This document shows, in pieces, positions 46,787 through 56,504 of a DNA stretch of 64,000 nucleotides. The first letter of the stretch is position 1, and every line of letters begins with the position of its first letter. The DNA is taken from NCBI RefSeq assembly GCF_000725805.1, contig NZ_JOFT01000029.1:39149-103148 (forward strand). The letters are read 5' to 3'. The notes beneath the pieces were generated by a model that saw nothing but the letters and a program-made list of their open reading frames with translations, was not told where the DNA came from and did not search any database. The position numbers and the translations under genes were made by a program. This DNA comes from Streptomyces xanthophaeus (GTDB taxonomy: Bacteria; Actinomycetota; Actinomycetes; Streptomycetales; Streptomycetaceae).

Positions 46787-46910
46787 TCGGCCCCGGGGCG
46801 GCGCGGGCCTTGCGCCACCGGGGCGCGGTGCGGGTTTCCGCCGCCGTGCCCCGGTGATCGCCTCCGCCTACCCTGGAAGGGTCCTACGCCCTTCTCGGAA
46901 GGGGGAAGCC

Positions 46911-48293
46911 ATGGCGCCCCTCTCGAAGGCGGGCACGGCCCTGGCCGCGCTCCGCGAGGATCTGGCCGGTGAGGTCCTCACCCCGGACGATGCGGGGTAC
47001 GACGGGGCCCGGACGGTCTTCAACGGGATGATCGACCGCAGGCCGGCCGTCATCGCCCAGTGCGAGAGCACGGCCGACGTGGTGACCGCCGTGCGCTTCG
47101 CCCGGGAACTGGACCTGAAGATCGCGGTCCGCGGCGGCGGGCACAGCGTCGCCGGGATGTCCCTCAACGACGGCGGCCTGGTCGTGGACCTGCGCCGGAT
47201 GCATGAAGTGACGGTCCATCCGGCGGCGAAGGCGGTGCACGTCGAGGGCGGGGCCACGATGAGCCACCTGGACCGGGCCTGCCAGCCGTACGCCCTCGCC
47301 ACGACCGGCGGACGGGCCTCCACGACCGGGGTCGGCGGTTTCGTCCTGGGCGGCGGATCCGGCTGGCTGGACCGCAGGTGCGGGCTGGCCGTCGACAACC
47401 TGCTGGGCGTGGACCTGGTCACCGCCGACGGGGAGACCGTCACCGCGACCGCCGAGGACAATCCGGAGCTGTTCTGGGCCCTGCACGGGGGCGGCGGCAA
47501 CTTCGGCGTCGCGACCTCCCTGACGCTGCGTCTGCACGACCTGCCCGCCATGTCGATCGCGATGCTCATGTACGCCCCCGAGCACGGGCCGGAGGCGGCC
47601 CGCCGCTTCCGGGACATCGTCGAGGGCGGCCCCGTCGAGGCCAGTGGCGGCATCCTCTACCTGACCGCCCCGCCCGAGCCCTTCGTCCCGCCGCACCTCG
47701 TCGGCACGCTGCTCTGCGGCGTCCTGCTGACCTACGCCGGGCCGGAGGAGCCGATGCGCAAGCTGGCGGCGCCGCTGCTGGAACTGCCGCACGAGGTGGA
47801 GATCGTCACCGGCATCCCGTACGCGGACCTCCAGTGCATGATCGACGACCCGCCGGGGATGCGGAACTACTGGTCCGCCGAGTACCTGACCGGGCTGCCG
47901 GACGAGCTCGTCGAGGTGTTCTGCGCCCGCGCGCTCACCATGCCGGTCCCGACGGGCACCCAGCACATCCTCTTCCCGCTGGGCGGGGCGATCGCTGACG
48001 GCCCCTCGGAGTACCCCGTCCCCTACCGGGACTCGCCCTGGGCGGTGCACCCGTTCGGCATCTGGGAAGACCCCGCCGACGACGAGCGGTGCATCCGGTG
48101 GGTGAAGGAGGTACGGGCCGACGTACGCCCCTGGAGCAGCGGGGCGGTGTACCTCAACTTCACCGGCGACGAGGGCTCGGAGCGGGTGGCGGCGGGCCTG
48201 GGCGGGGAGAACCTGAGGCGGCTGAGGGCCGTGAAACAGCGGTACGACCCCGACAACGTCTTCCGCTTCAACCACAACATCCAGCCCGTCTGA
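46911..48293 (+). CDS. FAD-binding oxidoreductase, berberine-bridge (BBE) type
   Basis: The 460-residue protein has a PCMH-type FAD domain: the VRGGGHSVAGMSL segment contains the His that covalently holds FAD in this family. GGRASTTGVGGFVLGGGSGWL forms the pyrophosphate loop. The C-terminal BBE motif YDPDNVFRFNHNI is intact. Members oxidise sugars or secondary metabolites with oxygen. There is no signal peptide. The start at ATG 46911 has GGGGGAAG upstream; ATG 46854 would add an unrelated leader. The next gene (PucR) follows by 22 bases and may be co-transcribed. Confidence 0.9.
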   Translation: MAPLSKAGTALAALREDLAGEVLTPDDAGYDGARTVFNGMIDRRPAVIAQCESTADVVTAVRFARELDLKIAVRGGGHSVAGMSLNDGGLVVDLRRMHEVTVHPAAKAVHVEGGATMSHLDRACQPYALATTGGRASTTGVGGFVLGGGSGWLDRRCGLAVDNLLGVDLVTADGETVTATAEDNPELFWALHGGGGNFGVATSLTLRLHDLPAMSIAMLMYAPEHGPEAARRFRDIVEGGPVEASGGILYLTAPPEPFVPPHLVGTLLCGVLLTYAGPEEPMRKLAAPLLELPHEVEIVTGIPYADLQCMIDDPPGMRNYWSAEYLTGLPDELVEVFCARALTMPVPTGTQHILFPLGGAIADGPSEYPVPYRDSPWAVHPFGIWEDPADDERCIRWVKEVRADVRPWSSGAVYLNFTGDEGSERVAAGLGGENLRRLRAVKQRYDPDNVFRFNHNIQPV

Positions 48294-48315
48294 CCCCCTG
48301 ATAGCGTCCCGCGAT

Positions 48316-49938
48316 ATGGACAACCAGGGCGGGATCACGGTTCAGCGGGCACTGGAGCTGCCGGGGCTGCGCAGCGGGCTGCCCGAGGTGGTGGCCTGCG
48401 CCGACCGGCTGGGCCGGACCGTCCGCTGGGTGCACGCGGGCGAGGTCCCGAACATCGCCTCCCTCCTCAAGGGCGGCGAGCTCCTGCTGACCACCGGCCT
48501 GGGCCTCGGCACCCGGCCCGCCGAGCAGCGTGCCTTCGTCCGCCGCCTCGCGGACCGGGGGATCGCCGCGCTCGTGGTCGAACTGGGCCCGCGCTTCAGC
48601 AGACTGCCCGCCACGATCGTGGAGACCGCCCGCACGGCGGGCCTGCCCCTGGTCCAGCTCCACCGGGAGGTCCCCTTCGTCACCGTGACGGAGGAGGTCC
48701 ACACCGAGATCGTCAACCACCACTACGCGCTGCTCCAGCGGGCGGAGGAGGTCCACCGGCGCTGTACCGAGGCCCTGCTCGGCGGCGGGGGCATCCCCCA
48801 GGTGCTGCACATCCTGGCCGACTTCACCGGGAACCCGGTGTTCCTGGAGACCCCGGACGGGCAGCTGCTGTACGCGGCCGGCAGCTCGGCCGGGGACCCG
48901 GGCGCGGACCCGCTCCAGGTGTGGGAGGGCCTGCGCGGCCAGCGCGAGGCGGAGCCCTCGGGCCACGCGGTGGTGGTCGACGTACCGGGCGGCGGACACG
49001 GCACGGGCTCGGTCCGGGCGCGGCTGGTCCTCCTGGGCGTCTCGGCCCCCCTGCTCCCGGTGCACCGGATGGCGGCGGAGCGCACCGCGGGCGTGCTCGC
49101 GGTGGTGCTGATGCAGGCGCGGCAGGAGGACGAGCTGGCGGCGCGCGGCCGCGGCGACTTCCTCACGGACCTGGCCGAGGGCCGCATCTCGGCGGAGGAC
49201 GCCCCGGCGCAGGCCCGGGTGCTGGGTTTCAAGCCGGGCGCGGGGCCGCTGCTGCCGGTGGTCATGCGGCTGTCGTCGGACCTGGGCCCGTCCGGGAACT
49301 GGGCCGTCCTGGCCCGCGCGGTCCTGGAGGAGCTGTCGTCCGTCGGGGTGCCGGTGCTGCTGGGGGTGCGTCCGGTCGAGGGCCGGGTCCCGCTGCTCGT
49401 CTCGCTGCGCGCGGAGTCGGAGCGCACGGCGGTGGCCGACCGGGTCGCGACCGCGCTGCGGGCGGGCGTCGAACGGGCCGGGCTGGACCGGGCCGCCGCC
49501 CCGCCCGCCGTGGTCGTCGGTGTCGCGGGCGGCTGGGCGGCGGCCTCTGCGGGTCTGCGCCACGCCGCGGAGACGGCGACCGCGGCCCACGGTCTCCCGG
49601 CGCGCCCCTGGTACGACGCCCGGCGCCTGGACATCGACCTGCTGCTGTGGCGGCTGCGCGAGCACCCGGACCTCGCGGCCTTCGTGGAGCGTGCGATCGG
49701 CCCGCTGCGCGCGCACGACCTGAACTCGCGGCCGCCGCTGCTGCCCACCCTGGAGACCTATCTGGCGCACGCGGGCCGCAAGGCCGAGACGGCCCGCGAA
49801 CTGCACCTGAACCGGCAGACCCTGTACAACCGCCTGGCCCGCATCTCCGAGCTCCTGGGCACGGACCTCGACGACCCGGAGACGGTCCTGTCCCTGAGCC
49901 TGGCCCTGCGCGCCCGCCGCCACACCACCGGCTCGTGA
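48316..49938 (+). CDS. PucR-family transcriptional regulator
   Basis: The 540-residue protein has three parts. The first is an N-terminal PucR ligand-sensing domain (LELPGLRSGLPEVVACADRLGRTVRWVHAGE, GGELLLTTGLGLG). The second is a central GGDEF-like CdaR region (about 280-420). The third is the C-terminal HTH_30 domain (LPTLETYLAHAGRKAETARELHLNRQTLYNRLARISELLG). PucR proteins control purine or amino-acid degradation genes. None of those genes flank it; the nearest candidate target is the preceding flavin oxidase. Confidence 0.92.
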   Translation: MDNQGGITVQRALELPGLRSGLPEVVACADRLGRTVRWVHAGEVPNIASLLKGGELLLTTGLGLGTRPAEQRAFVRRLADRGIAALVVELGPRFSRLPATIVETARTAGLPLVQLHREVPFVTVTEEVHTEIVNHHYALLQRAEEVHRRCTEALLGGGGIPQVLHILADFTGNPVFLETPDGQLLYAAGSSAGDPGADPLQVWEGLRGQREAEPSGHAVVVDVPGGGHGTGSVRARLVLLGVSAPLLPVHRMAAERTAGVLAVVLMQARQEDELAARGRGDFLTDLAEGRISAEDAPAQARVLGFKPGAGPLLPVVMRLSSDLGPSGNWAVLARAVLEELSSVGVPVLLGVRPVEGRVPLLVSLRAESERTAVADRVATALRAGVERAGLDRAAAPPAVVVGVAGGWAAASAGLRHAAETATAAHGLPARPWYDARRLDIDLLLWRLREHPDLAAFVERAIGPLRAHDLNSRPPLLPTLETYLAHAGRKAETARELHLNRQTLYNRLARISELLGTDLDDPETVLSLSLALRARRHTTGS

Positions 49939-49975
49939 CACCCCGGGTGCACCGGGCCCCGGGAGGGGGAGCCTC

Positions 49976-51088
49976 CTAGCGGGCCCGCTCCATCAGTTCG
50001 TCGTAGACGCACAGGACCTGCGCCACGGTGTCGTCCTCCGACGGCCACGTCGCGGCCTGGGCCCGGCCTGCGGCGGCCAGCGCGGCCCGGCGGTCCGGGT
50101 CCGCCAGCAGGCCCGTCACGGCCGAGGCGAGCGCCCCCGGGTCCCCGTACGGCACCAGCACGGCCCCCTCCCCCACCAGCTCCGGCACTCCCCCGACCGC
50201 CGTGGCCACCAGCGGTACGCCCGCCCGCAGCGCCTCCTGGGCCAGCAGCGCCCGTGCCTCCCAGCGGCTCGGCAGGACCGCCACGTCGGCGGCCGCCAGC
50301 AGCTGGGCCGCGTCCCGGCGCCGCCCGAGGAGGCGCACCGGCAGTCCTTCGGCCTCGATCCGCCGGGAGAGGCCGGCCCGCAGCGGGCCCTCGCCCGCGA
50401 TCACCAGCAGCGGCAGGGGCTCCAGGGTCCGCCACTCCCGCGCCGCGTCCAGCAGCAGGGAGTACCCGCGGTGCGGGACCAGGCTGCCGACCGCGATCAG
50501 CAAGGGCCGTCCCACCGCCCCGAGTTCAGCCCGCGCCTTGCCCGCGTCGTCCGTGGCCGCCTCCGGGCCCGCCGGTACGGCCACCGGCGCCAGCCGCGCG
50601 TCCCGCGCGCCGCGCAGCCGTGCGAGGTCGACCTGGTCCGAGGAAGCGCCGAGGACCACCGCGGCGGTCCGCGCCACGTGGCGTTCCAGCAGCCTGCTCA
50701 GCCGTCCGAGCGCACCGCCGGCCACCGGGCCCTCGCCGTGCCAGCTCACCACGAGCGGCGCCCGGTGCCCGCGCAGGGCCAGCGCGGCCCGCATCCCGGC
50801 CCGTACGCCGTGCGCGTGCACGACGTCGGCCCCGGCGCAGGCGGCGCGCAGGGCGCTCACCGCGTCGGGGGCGAACTGCGCCCCGGCTCCGGTGAAGTCG
50901 TACTCCCCCTCCGCCGCGACCGGAGCGCACACCGTGACCCGTACCCCGCGCGCGGCGAGGCCGGTCGCGAGCGACCGTACGTGCGCGCTGCTGCCCGCGC
51001 CCGTACCGCCGAGGACTTGGACGGTACGGAGGGGCGGCCGCCCGTAGGGCTGTGCCGGGACCGGAGGGGAGACCGGGGAGCTGCTCAC
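49976..51088 (-). CDS. Glycosyltransferase family 4
   Basis: The 370-residue protein is a GT-B fold retaining glycosyltransferase. The N-terminal domain begins LRTVQVLGGTGAGSSAHVRSLATGLAARG. The C-terminal donor-binding domain has LLVIAGEGPLRAGL and the E-x7-E motif in PSRWEARALLAQEALRAGVP. GTG 51088, nine bases after AGGAG, gives the best start; GTGs upstream lack one. The donor is probably a UDP- or GDP-sugar; the acceptor is unknown. It is separated from recN by 249 bases. Confidence 0.88.
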   Translation of the reverse strand: MSSSPVSPPVPAQPYGRPPLRTVQVLGGTGAGSSAHVRSLATGLAARGVRVTVCAPVAAEGEYDFTGAGAQFAPDAVSALRAACAGADVVHAHGVRAGMRAALALRGHRAPLVVSWHGEGPVAGGALGRLSRLLERHVARTAAVVLGASSDQVDLARLRGARDARLAPVAVPAGPEAATDDAGKARAELGAVGRPLLIAVGSLVPHRGYSLLLDAAREWRTLEPLPLLVIAGEGPLRAGLSRRIEAEGLPVRLLGRRRDAAQLLAAADVAVLPSRWEARALLAQEALRAGVPLVATAVGGVPELVGEGAVLVPYGDPGALASAVTGLLADPDRRAALAAAGRAQAATWPSEDDTVAQVLCVYDELMERAR

Positions 51089-51277
51089 GGGCCGAAGCTC
51101 CTGGGGGAGGGAGTCAGAGACGTCGCCAAGGATGCCAGTCCGCACGCGCGTTCCGGGACCATACGGGTGCGGATCCCGTGCGAGAAGTCACCGGACGCCC
51201 CCAAGGCTCACCCACACGGGCTACCCCCGACGGCCCGGAACCGGTCCCCGGACCCGTGGCGGGGCGGTACTGCGGCC

Positions 51278-51334
51278 GTGCGGCGGGTCCGGGCGCACCG
51301 CCGTGCGGCGGCGGCGTCCGGGTTCCCGCCGCAC
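51278..51334 (-). terminator. Probable terminator of recN
   Basis: The outer arms 51278-51287 and 51325-51334 (GTGCGGCGGG and its complement) pair perfectly over 10 bases, with partial pairing further in. It lies 3 nt past the recN stop. Confidence 0.5.
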
Positions 51335-51337
51335 CGC

Positions 51338-53074
51338 TCACGCGTCCGCGCGCGCCGCCGCCAGCAGTTCCTCGGCGTGGGCCCGGGCCGAGACGGAGTC
51401 CTCGTGTCCCGCGAGCATGCGCGAGAGCTCTCGGATGCGGGCCTCGCCCTCCAGGACGGTGACCCCGCTGCTCGTCACGGAGCCGTCGTTGGTCTTCTCG
51501 ACCAGCAGCTGCCGGTCCGCGAAGGCCGCGACCTGCGGCAGGTGCGTGACGACCACGACCTGCGCCGACTTGGCCAGCTTGGCCAGGCGCCGGCCCACCT
51601 CGACCGCCGCCTTGCCGCCGACGCCCGCGTCGACCTCGTCGAAGAGGTACGTGGGCACGGGGTCGGAGCCCGCGAAGACGACCTCCACGGCCAGCATCAC
51701 CCGGGAGAGCTCACCGCCCGAGGCGCCCTTGGCGATGGGGCGCGGCTGGGCGCCGGGGTGCGGGGCGAGCAGCAGCTCCACCTCGTCCGTGCCCGAGGGG
51801 CCGTAGGCGACCGGGCGGCCGTCCACCTCCACCCCCTCGGGGTCCTCCGCCTGCCGGATGTCGATGGTCACCCGTGCGTGGGGCATCGCGAGGGAGGCCA
51901 GTTCCTCGGTCACCGCAGAGGCGAACCGCGTGGCGGCCTCCACCCGGGCGTCGGTCAGGGCCTGCGCCAGCAGCGACAGTTCGGAGCGCAGCCCGTCCCG
52001 TTCGGCGGTCAGCTCCGTGATCCGCTCGTCGTCGCCGTCGAGTTCGAGCAGCCGTGCCGCGCCCTGTTCGGCCCATTCCAGGACGGCGTCCACGGTGCCC
52101 GCGGAGCCGTACTTGCGGGTCAGCTGGGTCAGGGCGGCGCGCCGTTCCTCCACCGCGGCGAGCCGCAGCGGGTCGGCGTCCAGGTCGTCGGCGTAGCCCG
52201 CCAGCTCCCCGGCCACGTCGGCCAGCAGGATGCCCAGTTCCCCGATCCGCTCGGCGAGCGCGCCGAGGGCCGGGTCGTGGGAGCGTACGGATTCCAGGGC
52301 CCGGTGGGCGCCGGCGACGAGGCTGTTCGCGTCGATGGACTCCGGGTCCTCGGGGTTGCCCGCAAGGGCGGCGTGCCCCATCTGGGCGGCCGAAGCCAGC
52401 GATTCGGCGTGCCCGAGGCGCTCGGCCTCCGCCGCCAGTTCGGTGTCCTCGCCGGCCACCGGTTCCACCGCGGCGATCTCGTCCAGCCCGAAGCGCAGCA
52501 GGTCCGCCTCCTGGGCGCGTTCCCGGGCCCGGGTGGTGATCTCCTCCAGCTCGACGGCGACCGCGCGGAGCCTGCGGTAGGCCGAGCCGTACTTCTCCAG
52601 CGGGACGGCGACCGCGTCCCCGGCGTACCGGTCGAGGGCCTGCCGCTGCCGGGCGGGCCGCAGCAGCCCCTGCTGGTCGGTCTGGCCGTGTACGGCGACC
52701 AGGTCGTCCGCGAGCTCGCCGAGCAGTCCCACGGGCACGGAGCGGCCGCCCACGTGGGCCCGCGAGCGGCCCTCGGCGGACACGGTGCGGCTGATCAGCA
52801 GGGCGCCGTCGTCGAGCTCGGCCCCGGCCTCCTCGGCGCGCAGGGCGGCCGGTGCGTCCGGGCGCATGACGAGGCGGCCCTCGACGACCGCGGCCTTGGC
52901 CCCGATCCGTACGAGGGCCGGGTCGGCACGACCGCCGAGCAGCAGCCCGAGGCTGGTGACGACCATCGTCTTGCCCGCGCCGGTCTCGCCGGTCACCGCG
53001 GTGAAACCGGGCGACAGCTCGACCACCGCGTCGTCGATGACCCCGAGCGACCGTATCCGCATCTCCTCAAGCAC
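51338..53074 (-). CDS. recN: DNA repair protein RecN
   Basis: The 578-residue SMC-like ATPase has Walker A GETGAGKT (29-36), a long coiled-coil middle broken by a hinge-like stretch, the ABC signature GASGGELSRVMLAVEV and Walker B YLFDEVDAGVGG. RecN gathers and holds broken DNA ends during recombination repair. The start is taken as GTG 53074; ATG 53062 is also possible, and neither has a good ribosome site, so the message may be leaderless. The recN-nadK-tlyA order is conserved in actinobacteria. Confidence 0.95.
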   Translation of the reverse strand: MLEEMRIRSLGVIDDAVVELSPGFTAVTGETGAGKTMVVTSLGLLLGGRADPALVRIGAKAAVVEGRLVMRPDAPAALRAEEAGAELDDGALLISRTVSAEGRSRAHVGGRSVPVGLLGELADDLVAVHGQTDQQGLLRPARQRQALDRYAGDAVAVPLEKYGSAYRRLRAVAVELEEITTRARERAQEADLLRFGLDEIAAVEPVAGEDTELAAEAERLGHAESLASAAQMGHAALAGNPEDPESIDANSLVAGAHRALESVRSHDPALGALAERIGELGILLADVAGELAGYADDLDADPLRLAAVEERRAALTQLTRKYGSAGTVDAVLEWAEQGAARLLELDGDDERITELTAERDGLRSELSLLAQALTDARVEAATRFASAVTEELASLAMPHARVTIDIRQAEDPEGVEVDGRPVAYGPSGTDEVELLLAPHPGAQPRPIAKGASGGELSRVMLAVEVVFAGSDPVPTYLFDEVDAGVGGKAAVEVGRRLAKLAKSAQVVVVTHLPQVAAFADRQLLVEKTNDGSVTSSGVTVLEGEARIRELSRMLAGHEDSVSARAHAEELLAAARADA

Positions 53075-53180
53075 GGGACGACGATACCGAGGTTTCACGG
53101 GTGCCATGCGACGTCACCCGCCCCGAGTTTTCCGAACGGATGTGCTATTAGGGTGCCGTACGGGACGCCCGGAGCGAGGG

Positions 53181-54137
53181 CTAATGGGGCGCCCCACGCC
53201 AACCGGACACCGGCAGCGCGAACTTCGCGACGAGCCGGTCCGTGAAGGACGCGTGGTGCAGCCGGGCGAGCCGCACGGGCACCGCACCGCGCCGGACCTC
53301 CACCCGGGCCCCGGCCGGCAGCTCCAGCATGCGCCGCCCGTCGCACCAGAGGACCCCGTGCGGGGTCCCGGTCTGCACCTCCACCGCCAGCACCGAGTCC
53401 GGCGAGGTCACCAGCGGCTTCGCGAACAGTGCGTGCGCACTGATCGGCACCATCAGCAGCGCCTCCACCTCGGGCCAGACCACCGGCCCGCCGGCGGAGA
53501 ACGCGTACGCCGTCGAGCCCGTCGGGGTCGCGCAGACGATCCCGTCGCAGCCGAAGCCGGACACCGGACGCCCGTCGATCTCCAGGACCACCTCCAGCAT
53601 CCGCTCGGGGGACACCTTCTGGACGGCGGCCTCGTTCAGCGCCCAGTCCTGGTGGACCACGTCGCCGTTGGTGCGCACGATCACATCGAGGGTCATCCGC
53701 TCCTCGACCTCGTACGCACGCGTCACCACCCGGTCCACGACCTTGTCCAGGTCGTCGCGCTCGGCCTCGGCGAGGAAGCCCACCCGGCCCAGGTTGACGC
53801 CGAGCATCGGCACGCCCGAGGCCCGCGCGAACTCGGCGCCCCGCAGCAGGGTCCCGTCCCCGCCCAGCACGATCAGCAGCTCGCAGCCGTCGAGCACCGC
53901 CGGGGTGGACCCGGTGACCAGTTCCACCTCGGGCGGCAACGGCAGGTCCACCGCCTCGTGCGCGAAGACCCGTACCCCCAGCCCGCACCGGAGCAGCCCC
54001 TTCACCACCAGCTCGGCGCTGCGGATGGCCGCGGGCCGCCCGGTGTGCGCGAGGAGGAAGACGGTCCGCCCCGAACCCTCGGCACTCGCCGATTCCGTCG
54101 AACCCGTTGAACCCGTTGAACCCGATGAATCAGTCAC
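53181..54137 (-). CDS. nadK: NAD kinase
   Basis: The 318-residue enzyme phosphorylates NAD to NADP. The nucleotide-binding GGDGTLL motif is at 92-98, followed by NEAAVQK and PTGSTAYAFSAGGP. The N-terminus carries a Ser/Thr/Gly run encoded by a 9-base tandem repeat (about 54095-54130), outside the catalytic fold. The GTG overlaps the tlyA stop by four bases. With recN it forms a co-transcribed block. Confidence 0.95.
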   Translation of the reverse strand: MTDSSGSTGSTGSTESASAEGSGRTVFLLAHTGRPAAIRSAELVVKGLLRCGLGVRVFAHEAVDLPLPPEVELVTGSTPAVLDGCELLIVLGGDGTLLRGAEFARASGVPMLGVNLGRVGFLAEAERDDLDKVVDRVVTRAYEVEERMTLDVIVRTNGDVVHQDWALNEAAVQKVSPERMLEVVLEIDGRPVSGFGCDGIVCATPTGSTAYAFSAGGPVVWPEVEALLMVPISAHALFAKPLVTSPDSVLAVEVQTGTPHGVLWCDGRRMLELPAGARVEVRRGAVPVRLARLHHASFTDRLVAKFALPVSGWRGAPH

Positions 54138-54949
54138 TGCGGCCCCTCCGCCACGGCACGGTCAACATCCCCCGGGTCGAGTGCCGGTGCCCCCGCCCGC
54201 AGCCACAGAAAGTACTCGACGTTGCCCGAGGGCCCCGGCAGCGGACTCGCGGTCACGCCGAGCACGCCCAGCCCCAGCCTGCCCGCCTGCGCCGCCACCT
54301 CGCGCACGGCCTCGGCCCGCAGCTCCGGGCTGCGCACCACCCCTCCGCTGCCCAGCCGGTCCTTGCCGACCTCGAACTGCGGCTTCACCATCAGCACCAG
54401 GTCGGCGTCGGGCGCCGTGCACCGGACCAGGGCCGGCAGCACCAGGCCGATCGAGATGAAGGACAGGTCGCCGACGACCAGGTCGGCCGGGACTCCGTCG
54501 ATCTGCTCGACCGTCAGCTCGCGCACGTTCGTGCGGTCCTTGACGGTGACCCGCTCGTCGCTCTGCAGGGCCCAGGCGAGCTGCCCGTAGCCGACGTCCA
54601 CCGCCACCACGTGGGCCACGCCCGCGCGCAGCAGCACGTCGGTGAACCCGCCCGTGGAGGCCCCGGCGTCCAGCGCCCGGCGGCCCTCCACGCGCAGCCC
54701 CTGCGGCTGGAAGACGGCCAGCGCACCCGCCAGCTTGTGGCCCCCGCGCGAGACGTAGTCCGGGTCGCTGTCGTCCTTGAGGACCACCAGCGCCGCGCTG
54801 GTCTCGACCTGGGTGGCCGCCTTGGTCGCGGTGCTGCCGCCCACGGTGACCCGGCCCGCGGCGATCAGCTGCGCGGCGTGCTCGCGCGAGCGGGCCATGC
54901 TGCGGCGTACCAGTTCGGCGTCCAGGCGGCGGCGTGCCACTCCTGCCAC
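54134..54949 (-). CDS. tlyA: TlyA-type 2'-O-rRNA methyltransferase / hemolysin homologue
   Basis: The 271-residue protein has an N-terminal S4 RNA-binding domain (RRLDAELVRRSMARSREHAAQLI, GRVTVGG) and an FtsJ-like SAM domain (DAGASTGGFTDVLLRAGVAHVVAVDVG, LVVGDLSFIS, LVLMVKPQFEVGKDRL). Actinobacterial TlyA methylates 16S and 23S rRNA at sites that affect capreomycin binding. GTG 54949 follows AGGAG by ten bases. It overlaps nadK and begins seven bases after a small conserved gene. Confidence 0.94.
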   Translation of the reverse strand: MAGVARRRLDAELVRRSMARSREHAAQLIAAGRVTVGGSTATKAATQVETSAALVVLKDDSDPDYVSRGGHKLAGALAVFQPQGLRVEGRRALDAGASTGGFTDVLLRAGVAHVVAVDVGYGQLAWALQSDERVTVKDRTNVRELTVEQIDGVPADLVVGDLSFISIGLVLPALVRCTAPDADLVLMVKPQFEVGKDRLGSGGVVRSPELRAEAVREVAAQAGRLGLGVLGVTASPLPGPSGNVEYFLWLRAGAPALDPGDVDRAVAEGPQ

Positions 54950-54956
54950 GTTCGGT

Positions 54957-55244
54957 TCAGCTCCTGTTTTCGTACGGACCAGGGACGGGCGGTGCGTCCA
55001 GCGCGGTCAGCGCGGAGCGCAGCCCCCTGTGGACATCCTCGTACACCTGGAGGTGTCCGTCCGCCGTGAGGTGGTCGGCGTCGGCCAGCCGCGCCAGGTG
55101 GACGTCCACCGCGGCGTCGCCGGTCGGGGTGCGTACGAGGCCCAGTGCCACCGGCCCGGCGGGCTCCGCGGGATCCGGCGCGGCTGCTTCCGGGGCGGGC
55201 TCCGGGGTGTCGTGCGGTCCCGCGTCGGGCACTTCGTCGCTCAT
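54957..55244 (-). CDS. Small conserved protein before tlyA
   Basis: The 95-residue protein has an acidic Pro/Ala/Glu-rich first third and a compact second half (VALGLVRTPTGDAAVDVHLARLADADHLTADGHLQVYEDVHRGLRSALTAL). No known domain is recognised. Its spacing to tlyA (seven bases) and coding bias support a real gene, the first of the tlyA-nadK-recN unit. The function is unknown. Confidence 0.75.
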   Translation of the reverse strand: MSDEVPDAGPHDTPEPAPEAAAPDPAEPAGPVALGLVRTPTGDAAVDVHLARLADADHLTADGHLQVYEDVHRGLRSALTALDAPPVPGPYENRS

Positions 55245-55308
55245 GCCCCGACGCTACCCCGAAGCGCTCCGCGACCACGTACGGCTCTGCGGTACGGTCG
55301 TGATCACG

Positions 55309-55656
55309 ATGGCTACGATCCAGGAGTGCCGCGAAGCACTCGACCGACTCTCCGGCAACCTCGCGCGAGCCGAAGGCGGCGCGCACGGCGCGGCCGCCCT
55401 CGACCGCTCCCTGAGCTGCCACATCACCGATCTGGACCAGACCTTCACGGGCCGCCTGGAGGGCGGCCGGATCCGGGTGGACTCGCTCACCCCGGGCCCG
55501 CCCGCGGCCAAGGCCGAGATCCGGCTGGCCATGACGGGCGACGACCTGGTCGCGCTGGTCGCGGGCGAGCTGAAGTTCGCCAAGGCCTGGGCCTCGGGCC
55601 GGGTCCGGCTGGAGGCGGGCTTCCGCGACCTGCTGCGGCTCAAGAGCCTCCTCTAG
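55309..55656 (+). CDS. SCP2 sterol-binding domain protein
   Basis: The 115-residue protein is a single SCP2-type domain: HITDLDQTFTGRLEGGRIRVDSL, AEIRLAMTGDDLVALVAGELKFAKAWASGRVRLEAGFRDLLRL. Such domains bind hydrophobic ligands or act as accessory modules. ATG 55309 fits family length. It is divergent from the small gene before tlyA. Its TAG overlaps the stop of the ABC ATPase gene on the other strand by four bases. Confidence 0.88.
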   Translation: MATIQECREALDRLSGNLARAEGGAHGAAALDRSLSCHITDLDQTFTGRLEGGRIRVDSLTPGPPAAKAEIRLAMTGDDLVALVAGELKFAKAWASGRVRLEAGFRDLLRLKSLL

Positions 55657-56504
55657 ACCGAGGCCTTCGTACGGGCCCTGCGGGCCGCCGGGATCACCAG
55701 CGGCGTACCCGTCTCGGGGTCGTCGATGATCTGGCAGCGCAGCCCGAAGACCCCCTCCACCAGCTCGGCGGTGACCACCTCGGCGGGCGGCCCCTCGGCG
55801 ACGACCTCGCCGCCGCGCATCGCGATCAGGTGCGTGGCGTACCGGGCGGCGTGGTTGAGGTCGTGCAGCACCGCGACCAGGGTCCGGCCCTGGTTCTCGT
55901 GCAGTTCGGCGCACAGGTCCAGTACGTCGAGCTGGTGCTGGATGTCCAGGTAGGTCGTCGGCTCGTCGAGGAGCAGCAGCGGGGTCTGCTGGGCGAGCGC
56001 CATGGCGATCCACACGCGCTGGCGCTGGCCGCCCGACAGCTCGTCCACGGCCCGGTCGGCGAGTTCGGCGACCCCGGTGGAGGCCATCGACTCGTTCACG
56101 ATCCGCTCGTCCTCGGACGACCACTGGCGCAGCAGCCCCTGGTGCGGGTACCGGCCCCGCGAGACCAGGTCGGCGACCGTGATGCCGTCCGGCGCGATCG
56201 AGGACTGCGGCAGCAGCCCCAGGGTGCGGGCGACCTTCTTCGCCGGCATCGACGAGATGGCCTGCCCGTCCAGCAGCACCCGGCCCCCGGCGGGCTTCAG
56301 CATCCTGGACAGGGCGCGCAGCAGGGTGGACTTCCCGCAGGCGTTGGGCCCCACGATCACCGTGAAGGAGTGGTCGGGGATCTCCACCGACAGGTTCTCG
56401 GCGATGACCCGCTGGTCGTAGCCGAGGGTCACGTTCTGCGCGGTCAGCCGCTGCACTTCGGTACTCCTCGTAGGGTTCTGCATCGGATTCTGCGGCACGG
56501 TCAT
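55653..56504 (-). CDS. Iron-siderophore ABC transporter ATP-binding protein
   Basis: The 283-residue ATPase of the FepC/FecE class has Walker A GPNACGKST (about 52-60), signature LSGGQRQRVW and Walker B LLLLDEPTTYLD. It powers import of ferric siderophores through the two membrane subunits encoded just upstream. The ATG overlaps the preceding permease stop (ATGA). With those genes it forms an iron-box-controlled operon. Confidence 0.94.
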   Translation of the reverse strand: MTVPQNPMQNPTRSTEVQRLTAQNVTLGYDQRVIAENLSVEIPDHSFTVIVGPNACGKSTLLRALSRMLKPAGGRVLLDGQAISSMPAKKVARTLGLLPQSSIAPDGITVADLVSRGRYPHQGLLRQWSSEDERIVNESMASTGVAELADRAVDELSGGQRQRVWIAMALAQQTPLLLLDEPTTYLDIQHQLDVLDLCAELHENQGRTLVAVLHDLNHAARYATHLIAMRGGEVVAEGPPAEVVTAELVEGVFGLRCQIIDDPETGTPLVIPAARRARTKASV

